Shown: one piece after another, positions 12,019 through 22,434 of the stretch
How the letters are laid out: each line of letters begins with the position of its first letter
Numbering within the stretch: position 1 is the stretch's first letter
NCBI GenBank assembly: GCA_027625915.1
Contig: JANTQA010000060.1
Span: 6,820,001-6,884,000 of the forward strand
Length of the DNA: 64,000 nucleotides
Direction: 5' to 3'
DNA from: Anaeramoeba flamelloides
Taxonomy: Eukaryota > Metamonada > Anaeramoebidae
Position numbers and translations under genes: made by a program
Notes under the pieces: generated by a model
The model's input: the letters and a program-made list of their open reading frames with translations, nothing else
Database searches by the model: none
Told to the model about the DNA's origin: nothing

Positions 12019-14025
12019 TTTTTCTGATCTACAGTTTCTTTTAAATTGTTTCACTTCTTGAAAAAACATGATGTTTTCTTGATTTAATTGTTGGCATAAA
12101 AATTCCTTAAAATAATCAACTGCGACTGGTATAGATAACAACACTTCAAGAGATTCGATTTGTATATTTTTTTTACCCTCTTTTTCGTTTTTGCTGCTGT
12201 TTCGATTGTTGTTATTCATATTTTTCTTTAATCTTGGCGTGTAAAAGGTGTTTCTTTTTCTTTTTTGATGATATAACCTTTGAGAATAATTGTTTGATTT
12301 ATTAATTAACAGATCGTCGTTCGATAATGTATTAATATAGGGTTGTTTTTTTATGTTGTTTGGGTTTTTTTTTTTAATTCTATTTATTTCATAATACGAT
12401 TTTGAAGGTAATTGTGAGAAAACACGCAGCTCTCCATGGCTTGCTTTTCGATCCAAGCTATGTTCCGTTTTTTTGGGATCATTATTTCCTTGTGTGTTAT
12501 CTTTAGACAAGGAATTATTCCGATGGTGTTTGTATCTTCTTTGGTATGGGTGATTTTTAATTCGAGTGTTATGCCTTGCTGACAATGGTCTTATTCTCTC
12601 AATATTATCAGTCGAATTATTGTTCTTATTATAATTATAACTCCCGGTGCTGTTGTTACCAAGACACATGCTGTCAATTGAAATACTTAGACTCAATTTT
12701 CCCTTCCCAAAGGATCTATTTTTTTTATGCATACTTTTGGAATTATTGTTTGACTTTGGGAAGTTTTGGGAATTTTGAGAATTTTGGGAGTTTTGGGGAT
12801 TATCATTTGCCTTATCGGTATTATTTCTTGATAATAAGGAAATGTCATCCTGATCGATCCATCCACTAGATTCAGATCCATATGACGAGAACTCTGAATC
12901 CAAATAATCAGAATAATTTTCTGATAGCAATTCGGAATACATTTCAGAATTTTCCAAATATTCAACAATCCGAAAAATTTGCAATCTCAGTTGGCTATTC
13001 CCTTTTTGAAAGCCATTAATTTTAATCCTCAGTGTTTGATGCTTATCCCTTTCCATAAAAAATGCCGCAGTTGAACTTTTCATATTCCCTAGCTCAAAAT
13101 GAAGCTTTTTAATTCTCCTTTCGGTTGTTGAAAGATCATTTCGATATTTTTCCAAGGTCTTTTCTTGAATCATTAATTTCTCTTTCCCTTCTTCAGAAAT
13201 GTTCAGCTTGAATAAATATTGGTTTGTGTTTTCTTGCTCAAGTTTTAATGTTTCTTTTAAATGGTGGTGTTCTGAAATTAAATCGTTTGTTTTGTTAGTT
13301 TTGTTTTTTAATTTTATTTGTTCTTCGTTAATCAGATCTTGGAGTTTTTTTTTTTGCCCCTGGTTTTTTATTTGTTCTATTTTGGTTTGGATTTTGAGGA
13401 TTTTTTTTAATTTCTTCTCAATTAAAATGTTTCCTTTGCCCTGAAGCTTTTTGTTTTGGATCCCAAGATTGGTTTCTTTGTCTTTTTCGTTTTCGTTTTC
13501 CTTTTCCTTTTCCTTTTCCTTTTCCTTTTCGTTTTTGTTTTTGTTTTGCTTTCGGTTTTCTTCTTTGGGTTTCGTTATCTTTCTTTGAATGGATCTTTTG
13601 TTTTCTTCTTGGGGGTTATTTGAATTCTTTTTCTTCTTTTTATTCACTTCACCTACCATTTCCATTCCCTCAGTTTCTTGATTTGATGTGCCACTCCTTA
13701 CAATTGAGCTCTTACTTTGTTGTAAATTGTGAAGAATATTTTGAATCATTTTAAGTTCCATTTTGAGTGATCGGTTCTCCAACTCTTTTTTGGAGATACG
13801 ATTTGCTGTCTGTCGGATTTTGTGTGGCTTTGTGCCATAATACTGGAAATTGTTCATCCTGTTTTTTTTCGAATCAAGTTCAAGATAATGTTGTGTAAGC
13901 ATTTGGATTTTTCTTTTAAGTCTAGAACGTGGTGAGATGACACTTTGGAAAGTTCGTTGTTTTTTTCTCTGTAGAAATTTGGAAGCAAGAAACGATTTTG
14001 TGATTTTTGTTTTCTTTGATGACAT
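12019..14025 (-). CDS. RGS-DUF547 protein, exon 1 (coiled coil, low complexity, start of RGS domain)
   Basis: Encodes residues 1-669 of a predicted 1055-residue protein. The N-terminus is basic (SSKKTKITKSF). Residues of about 30-360 are Lys/Glu/Gln-rich with coiled-coil character, including a KEKEKEKEKENENEKDK stretch. An acidic Ser/Tyr patch (SELLSENYSDYLDSEFSS) and a long Asn/Ser/basic linker follow. The last ~46 residues start an RGS domain: LLSIPVAVDYFKEFL, then QENIMFFQEVKQFKR. RGS domains bind G-alpha subunits and speed GTP hydrolysis. Without splicing the frame stops at 12001, truncating the RGS domain after its early helices. The GTATGT donor at 12018 joins it in phase 0 to 8535, which supplies the rest. 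The start is the first ATG of the frame, at 14025. The target G-alpha is unknown. Confidence 0.85.
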
Positions 14026-17000
14026 TGATCAGTGAGTATCAAGCAAATCAGTAATTTATTTTTGAAGTTGTTTTTTTTATTATTTTTATTTCTCTTTCTA
14101 AAAGAACAAATGATTAAAATAAGAGAAAAAGATCAAAAAATGAAAAATTTGATTACAATGTTTTTATGATGTTGGTTTGTGGGTTTAAATTTCTCATAGA
14201 GAGCTTTGTTTTTAGTTGAGCATCCATGATCAAAAACCATATTTTTTTTCATTTTTATTTTCGATTCTTCAAGAAAATTAATTCTCTTTTATCATGTATT
14301 TTTAAATAACGGTTTCTTTCAATGGTTTAGTATTGAAAAATTCTGACAAGAATTAACTGTTCTTTAGAAATAGAATTTTTTTCGCAAATTTTTTTTTCAA
14401 ATTTATTTTTACAAAAATGAAACTTGTTTTTTGATCTTAACTGAGAGTGTTGGTTTTTTTGAATTCTAATCATATTTAAATTTTCTCTTTTTATTCTGAG
14501 TATTTTGAACATTCTTTATTTTTTTCTTAAAAAATTTGTCTTTTTTAAAAAGCTATTTATTTTTCATCTTTTTTCGTTTTTTGAAAAGATTGTTTTTTTT
14601 TGGTTAAAGTATCTTATTTTGGTTTAGTGTTCTTTACTTACAAAGTTTTTTGTAAAGAAGAGAACGAAAAGGACTTTTGTGTCATGACCACTGGTTTACA
14701 CATAATACTCTCTTCAACTCTTAGATATTTTCGTTCAAAAGAATATTTCTGTTCAAGTTAGAAAAGGATATAATTTTATACTTATTCGCTTGTGAGAAGT
14801 TGAATATAGGAACTAAATTTCAGAATATTGGTAATTTTGGATAATTACTTTGGATTTTTCTTTGAAGGAATAAAAAGTTGGTTTTTCGATTTTACTTTGT
14901 TTATAAAATTGAAAATTGAATCTTAGTTTTGTTTTGTTGACTGTGAGACATGTATTTCAGAATACAAATATTTTTTGTAATTATGAAACTTATTCAGATT
15001 TTTATTAGGAGGTTGATTAACAAAATTGAAAAAATACAATTATTTCACATTGTTTTCTTGCAATTTTTCGACAAATGCCATTTTATAAAAAGAACTTCTT
15101 ATTCTTGTTTTGTTAGTATGTACCACATTATTAGGGAACGCCATGATGTAGTTTGGTTTCACTGATAATTCTAAATGAAATGGACACCCAAGAATCCAAA
15201 AAAGAAAATGATTTCATATTTGATTCAAATATTTTTCAAAATTAATATCCAAAAATAAAAAGAATTAATCCTTCAAAGGGTCTTTTAATTGAAACTATCA
15301 AATGCAACTCTGTAATTTCAGAGATCTAAGAGTATTTTTTTTTCACCTTATGTAAATAATACGTCGAATTCTTTTGTGTGATTTCAAACTCAATATTTTA
15401 AGGAGGTTAGATTGATTAAAAAAATAAATTTTAAAAAAATCTCTGTACGGGACTAGTAACTCTTATTTATTTTTTTCCCAAAGGTAATAGAGTAATTCTT
15501 TACACAAGGATACGATTAATCCCGGTTATGCAAACTCTTTTATCAACTTTTGAGAGATGAGTTATCATTTTTAAAAGATTTCATTTTTCCAATGAAATTT
15601 TCAGTCAAAAAATCTTGATACTTTTTTCTTTCTATTTTTTGGATCAAAAAAAAAAAGAAAAATTTTCAAAAAACATTTTATTTGGAAGAAATTTCACTTT
15701 TAGTAATTTTTTATCTTCTGATGGTCAAATAACCTTGGTGTTTTAATCTTATTTAAAAAATTAAATAAAAATAAATCAATTATTAAATCCGCTTGAAGAT
15801 CTAAAAATAATTGATCCTCTATTTTATTCAAATATTTATTCAATTTCTTGAAATTTAAAATTTTAAGCAATATTCTTTTTCAAATATTCAGAGGATAAAA
15901 AGGGAATTATACGTTTTAATATCTGCTATTTGATAATATCTATTATTTTTTAATATTAGAATTATTTATTTGATCTCTTTTTGTTTGTTTGAAAATCTTT
16001 AAAAAAACTAGAAATAATCATGAAAGTCTATTTATACATTTACTCTTTATGTTGTTAATAACTCACTGAAAAGATTAAGATTGGGTTATTAATTATTGAT
16101 TAAAAATAATCAAATTAAAAAAGTATTTCTTTAGATTCTAAGTTGAATTTTCGAGGTTTTCAAAAAGTATTTTGGGAGAATTTTTAATTTGATGATTTGA
16201 TTTTTTTTCTTTATTGTATTTTTTTTTGTTCAATAAGAAAAAATATGAAATGAACAGTTCTTTGAATAAGAAAGTATATGTTTTTTCAAGTTTATACTAA
16301 TTATTGCAATTTTTTAGAAATTAAGTCGATTTGTATTCTCGAGATATTTTAGAACTTAGTATGTTTCATTTTTATAGTGTATTTTTGTGCACACCCTTTA
16401 CAGACATTAAGATTTCTTTCTTCTTTAAAGAAAATAATTTTTTACAAATAATCCAGAAATATTTTGAATTTTGAACATTACAAAAATGTGAAAAATGGAT
16501 ATCAAACTTTTTAAAACAAAAATTTATTTCTAAAAACAGCATTAAAATTAAGTTTGATTTTATAGTAATTTGAAGTTTACCATTTTTAAATTTCAAAATG
16601 ATTTAATATTTTTTTGAATTTTTTATAAGGTTTTCTTGAAGATTTTTTATTATTTTACTTTTCCCTTAAGAAGATAGAAAAAATATTTGAGTAGGCAAAA
16701 AGTAAAAAAAGATAACATTTGGAGAAAATTTATGATCTAGTTACTGTGATGGATGACTACACCCCAAAAATTATTCGATGGTATATTGTTTGAAACGTCT
16801 AATTTAACTCTATTTTATTTTTCAATTATCAATGAAATTTTCTTTTCCTTTTTGAACAAAGGTTAATGAGGGAGTATTATTTTTTTTCCTTTTTTTACTT
16901 ATTATCAAAAAGTATTTCACATCCAATATACAAAAATAATCAAGTTTCCTAATCCAACCCAAAAAATTCAAAGTATGTTCAACAATAGTAACACTTGTGA

Positions 17001-18228
17001 ACTTAGTAGAAGCAATGCCAAAAACTAGAATAATAATAATTATAATACTTATATTTGAATAATAAAAAAGTAATAAATTTTCACTTCCTTTTTCGATATT
17101 TTTCTTTTATAAATTGAGTTTTTCAAAGAACTAATTTGTAATTTCTAGTCTATCTTTAAAAATAGATAGTAAAAAGTAGATTTTTTCCTATTTATATTAC
17201 AAAGACCTCGAAATAATAACAATAGGGACATCAGAAACAGTAATAATTTTCGAAGTGTCCACAGTCAATAATAACAAGTCCAATAACCCTATTTAAAGGA
17301 GCCAAAAATAACAGCCTACTAGCAACATAAAAACAGAAACAATACCAAAAAGGTACTAATAATCACTGTTTTTAAATTAACCCAGTACACAAATGAAACT
17401 CTGACAAAAAACAGTGTTTAACTGTAGACTTTGGAAAATAAAAACAATAGGGGAGCAACAAAAAACATAAAATAGAAATAGGTGTTTTTAAATAAATATC
17501 AAAAAGAATTGTAAAAATAATCCAAGATTAAATAATAATTTTTTTAAAAAATGAGAAAATTTTATTTTTTTGAATTTTTGATAAACAGTCTTTTTGATTT
17601 CTCTAATTTTGTTATTATAACAAAATTTTAGAAAATAATACATTTATATATTTATATTTTAATATATATATATATATATATATAATATTTTAGTGTTAAT
17701 TCAAGATCTAATTTTAAAATTCGATTTTAATATGAACCAAGGTTGTAAACATGCATTCGATCTTAAAACATTCAATTCTGAAATAAATAAAAGTTTTATT
17801 AGGGTTTTAGGTAAAAGGTTGCCAACCTTTGTAATTTACACAACTATAATGAGAACCAAACTTGGTATTTTTGTTTTCTTGTAGTTATACATTTCCTTTT
17901 TGCGGCCTATTCTAATAAAAGCAATCCTCCTTTTTATTTATTCTAGGTTTTACTTTTTATGGATTGGTTTTTCAATAATTAATTAGTTCAAAAAATCCAA
18001 AAAACATTCTATTTTTTTAAATTAAATCAACAAAATTGGGAAATTAAGGTGAATTTTCATCGAAAATATGTTGAATATTATTTCTTTTCTTTTTTTTTTT
18101 TTTTTCATATAGTGTATAAGTTAATATATTCTATTTTGAGTGTCAATGCTTATTGAAATCATGCCCAGTAGACTCAAATATTTAACTAAAGAGATGGGTG
18201 TTTATAATAAATATAGTAGTGGTATATA
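14026..18228. other. Gene-free AT-rich stretch
   Basis: Only short frames without recognisable composition or motifs occur here. 17180-17460 is richer in A and C than its surroundings (many AATAACA-type words), and a (TA)n run lies at 17665-17685. The promoter of the RGS-DUF547 gene should lie just above 14025, but no motif can be pointed to. Confidence 0.5.
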
Positions 18229-18349
18229 TAGTGAATTTCACTTTTAAGACAAAAAACTTTATACAACATTTAAGGCACAAAAAAATCTCAAATTAAATCA
18301 CATTTTTTGGAATTTTTTTTTTACAATTTATTTTTCTTAATTTAGAATT

Positions 18350-19136
18350 AAGCAATTTCCAATAAAGTGGGGCAAATTTATTTTAAAATATATCTTATAA
18401 ATCCAAACTTCAAAAAAGAATTTAAACATCCAAAATCATTAACCAGCATTTATATATATCGATTCTTTATAATAATTCAATTTGTTTTTTATTACAGTCA
18501 GTTCCACTTTTAAGACACAAACTTTCAACGAAATTTAAGGCACAAAAAAATTTCAAATTAAAGCACAAAATTTGGAATTTTTGTTTTTTACAATTTATTT
18601 TACTAGAACCTGAATTTTGTGCCTTAATTTGGGATTTTTTTTGTGCCTTAAATTTCGTTGAAAGTTTGTGCCTTAAAAGTGGAACTGACTGTATTGTATT
18701 ACATAAATAAAATTTATTAAATTTTCCGATCTTGGTTTTATATGATATTTTTAGGTGTTAAAATTGGTGTTTATTATTTTCTTTTTGATTGGAAAAATCG
18801 TTATCCTAACTTATTCAATCTCAGGAAATTTTCAAATAGAATTGAAAACATATAAATTCATTTAATTGTTTAAAAATCATTTGTACACTTTCCAAATTTT
18901 CATTTTTTTATTGAAATTGATCGTACCTCGTTTTCACCAAAAAAAGTTCTATTTTTTTTTTTTTTTTTTGTAAATATTCCATCCAACATATTTAAAAAAA
19001 TTCACCTTAGCTATTGATTCAATTGGTATTGATATTAAACTTAATTTAGTAATGTCAATTAATGAATACATTTACTAACAAAGATGTTTTTTTTATGAAA
19101 TGTAAAAAAAAATACCACACTTTTCTGGAAATACCT
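18350..19136. mobile_element. MITE family D, copy 1, itself interrupted by family C
   Basis: Ends are AAGCAATTTCCAATAAAG at left and CTTTTCTGGAAATACCTT at right, which are imperfect inverted repeats. It is collinear with 30400-30984, apart from a 197-bp family C insertion plus duplicated TA at 18495-18691. With that removed the length is about 588 bp, against 585 bp in the other copy. Confidence 0.75.
18495..18691. mobile_element. MITE family C, young 197-bp foldback element
   Basis: Long, nearly perfect terminal inverted repeats of about 77 bp start CAGTCAGTTCCACTTTTAAG and end with the reverse complement. TA duplications flank it (18493-18494, 18692-18693). The CAG ends and TA target fit Tc1/mariner/pogo-type transposition. 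The related family D copy at 30400-30984 lacks the insert at this point (near 30540). Confidence 0.85.
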
Positions 19137-20337
19137 TATGTTTAATAATTCGGAATTTATATTATTCCACAGATTTTATTGAAACATTATGTCTTAAAAA
19201 TGGAACTGGTTTTATCAATATCATATATTCAAATATAAATAAAAAAAATAAATTACAATATTTAAAAAATGATCTAGTATAAATGTAAAATATATTTACT
19301 CAGGGCCTTATTATTAATATAGAATTCACAAACTGTGCCTTTTACTCTTTTTTATTTTTAATTAAACCTTAGATTTGGATTTGATCATTTTTACCATAAA
19401 TAAATAACATGGTATTTCAAAATGATTTTAAATACTAAATTTTAATTCCAATTTTAACCTAATTTATATATTTTGGGACTGATCAAAAAAAAAAAGTAGT
19501 TTTTTTTTTTTAAATTAATATTTATCAATATAGATTAATGTGAATAATTTGTTAATTTATCAAATTATTATATTTTAAATTGTTTTGTAAAACCCCTATA
19601 ATAATTAATAATATTTATTTTTCTTTTTTGGCTTGTATTTTCTTTTTTTTTGGACTAAACTTTTTAGGTAATTTTTTTTTTTTTTTTTTTTTTTCATTTT
19701 TTTATTGTTCAGTTAATTTCTATTAATCTTGAAAATGTGTTATTTAAGCTATTGATCAAATAGGGTTATTTTAATAACTTTATTTGATAAATAATTTTGA
19801 AAAGAATTTTCAAAAAGTGTTTCCATTTGATAAGAAGGAAATGGGGTGATAAATATCTTATTTTTTACTTCAAAATTAAGAGGACAAAGAAAATAAATCT
19901 TTAAATATAGGTTTTGATTTGATTTTTTTTATTCATTCTTGATTTTAACAAGTTCATTTGGAAAGGTTATCTTTCTTTTTTGATCTTCAAAAAGAAAATA
20001 TTCGTTTAGGATACACATTTTTTGGGTCTATTTTTTTTTTGTTTACTGTTGTACTAATTTCACTGATTGGGATAGAGACATTTCTAGATCCAAAACCGAA
20101 TTTAAGGACTATTCGAATTTTATGCTATGTGAGGGTTGTAATAAAATACTATAAATAGTAAAAAAGCTTTAAAAGACAATGGATTGAGGAAAAGTCAAAA
20201 TATTACAATTTTTGGAATATTTGGGTTTTTTTAGATTTTGCTTGAAAATCATTTATTGACCAAAAACTTTTTGAATTTCCCGAACAAAACAAGGCAAAAA
20301 TAAAAATCTATTTTTTTTAATATTAAGAAAATGCTAA

Positions 20338-20406
20338 TCCGCTTTCTTTTCAAGTATATTTATACTCTCTCGCTACACTATAACATACTTGAAAAGAAAG
20401 TGGAGT
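20338..20406. repeat. Strong hairpin, ~20-bp stem
   Basis: CCGCTTTCTTTTCAAGTAT and its near-perfect reverse complement (ATACTTGAAAAGAAAGTGG) flank about 27 nt that contains CTCTCTCGCTACAC. It lies inside sequence absent from the other family H copy. It may be a tiny foldback element or the stem of a small RNA; nothing else decides. Confidence 0.5.
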
Positions 20407-20831
20407 GAAATTTTCCAAATGAAATTTTTTTCTTCAAAATTTGTTGAGAATAATTTGGATTTGATGAAGGAAAATTGTTGTTTTGCCCAACTCAAAATTT
20501 TCCAAAAAAAAAAACCTAAATTTTTCAAGTTAGCAAGATCCCTTAGATCAAGTTTCTTCAAAGTCTATAAATATGTTATTAGGTGGAAAATAGTATTCAC
20601 TCACCATACTATCCGATGAATCCCAAAGTAAAACCAAAAAATTAAATTCAAAAAAAATGTTCAAAAAATTGAAGGATCCAACTCTGAATTATTTTGAATA
20701 CGCTTTCTTTTCACAAATAGAACTGATAATGGTGTTTTAGTTTCAATGTTTCAATATCTCAAGTCACTCAAAAAATATTATTGAGTAAGGATTCTACAAT
20801 TAAAATTTTTCAAAATGGTAAAATGAACCTA

Positions 20832-21304
20832 CAGTGGTGTAAATAACCCGTGTTGACAACCTTTAACCCATTACTCAAATTGAACTTATGTCTTTTTTTC
20901 AGACTTGGGTATTTGAAGATAGGAAGGTACATATATATTCTTGGTTCGGATTTAAATTGACTTTAGAATTAGAACTTTGATTAGTCGAAATGACTCAATA
21001 ATATTAAATGCTTTTGTTTCAAAAATTTGGTCATATTTACAAAATTTCTGAGATTAAATGTTTTTTTTATAAAAATTCAAAAAATGAAATTTTGCTCATT
21101 TTTTTGTCATAAAATTACATTTTAATCTTTGCATATCTTCATAATTCTTTTTTAAAATTTATATAAAGAACACTATTTCATGTTTATATACTTTTTTCAC
21201 CCCATTGATTTGGTTCTTTTATTTCTAGGGTCATCCAAAATTTTTATATGGGTTAAATTTTAGTAATGGGTTAAAATAAAAAACACAGGTTATTTACACC
21301 TCTG
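20832..21304. mobile_element. MITE family J (473 bp), TA-flanked
   Basis: The left end CAGTGGTGTAAATAACC and the right end GGTTATTTACACCTCTG are inverted repeats. The match continues into AACCCATTACT on both sides. TA duplications lie at 20830-20831 and 21305-21306. The interior has no transposase. The family H copy near 56820 shows the sequence without the insert (TTTTTCTACTTCATTAAAG). Confidence 0.8.
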
Positions 21305-21345
21305 TACTTCCTTAAAAAAAAATTCTTTTCTTGGTGACTTACAGT

Positions 21346-22185
21346 TAAAAATTCATGTCAAAAAACAAAAAGGTCTAATTTTATAAGCATTAATCCACCT
21401 AGATTCTCGCTAGGATAAAAAACTTGAAATAAATTGAAGTTTCAGGTAAATCGGAGGTAATTTTGTTGAATCACTTTCCAAGCCTTAATAAAATAAAGAA
21501 AAAAGAAACTCAATTTTTCAATCGTTTTTGAAAGTCTTGTTTCTTAAATATTTCTCGGTTGGTTATTTTGAAATGACTGAAAGACACAACAGTTTGAAGT
21601 TTTTTTCAACCTTAATTATTCATTTTGTACAAAAAAAAAAAAAAATCAAGTAAAAGCTATGTTACCATAAATTAAAACACCCAACACTTCAATTTTGAAA
21701 AGAGAAATATACTATCAACCACACCTCCAATCACTTTTAAAAAATAAAACATAGGCTCAAGAAATTGCAATTCCTTTTTTTTTTATTTTATTGTCTCGTT
21801 GAAATATTTTTTGTCTTATGTTTTCAAAATCTGTTAAGAATGATTTCTCTTGATTTTAAAAATGTACTGATCTTTATTAGAGATTGATACTTGCTGAATT
21901 TTTTGATCAAAAGTCGAATACAATAAATATTACTATTTGAATCAATCCCTTTCAGAAAGAAAGACTAAACTAATCTGCTTGATAAAATATAATTTTACTC
22001 CTTTCATAGTAAAAAAAAGAAAAAATATACATTAAATAATCGAAGAAAATTACGTAATTAAGTGGTTTAAAAGGGATTAAGAGCAATAACACACTCTTTC
22101 GTAAACATTTTCTCTTTTCTACCGTAATACCTAAATTTTATCAACTAAAAAATTCATTTTTTTTTATTAAATCTTTTATTATTGT
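21346..22185. other. Gene-free stretch upstream of eEF2
   Basis: AT-rich, with short A and T runs. No gene or repeat copy was recognised. It ends at the T-rich tract next to the eEF2 gene. Confidence 0.45.
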
Positions 22186-22255
22186 AAATATTTTTTTTTT
22201 TTACATTTTTTTTTACATTTTTTTTTTTTTTTTTTTTACCTTTTTTTACTTTTTA

Positions 22256-22319
<64 letters not shown>
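22186..22319 (+). promoter_or_regulatory. T-rich tract with a 62-nt T run upstream of eEF2
   Basis: Repeated T runs broken by AC/ACC lead into 62 uninterrupted T (22258-22319), ending 115 bp before the eEF2 start codon. Poly(dA:dT) tracts exclude nucleosomes and often mark strong eukaryotic promoters. Function here is inferred only from position. The exact run length is prone to assembly error. Confidence 0.45.
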
Positions 22320-22434
22320 CAACTAAAAAAATATAATAAAAAATGAATACTTATCAAAATAAATATCACCTCTTTCTTCTATTTAATAATTACAAATTTA
22401 AAAATACTGGAACAGAATAAATTCGATACTAAAA

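Larger units (their letters stand above)
18229..19214. mobile_element. Older family C MITE split by a family D insertion
   Basis: The left half (about 18229-18349) contains TTCACTTTTAAGACA and ATTTAAGGCACAAAAAAAT. The matching right half (about 19170-19214) contains TTATTGAAACATTATGTC and TTAAAAATGGAACTGG. These correspond to the two arms of the younger family C copy at 18495-18691. The family D element (18350-19136) sits between the halves. Confidence 0.6.
19785..21345. repeat. Dispersed repeat family H, copy 1, with two later insertions
   Basis: Shared blocks with about 56275-56835 include TTGATTTTAACAAGTT, the region around 20700 (CTTTCTTTTCACAAATA, TTTTAGTTTCAATGTTT) and CTTCCTTAAA after the insert. 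Relative to the other copy there is about 500 bp of extra sequence at 20120-20650 and a family J MITE at 20832-21304. Boundaries are approximate. Confidence 0.45.
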
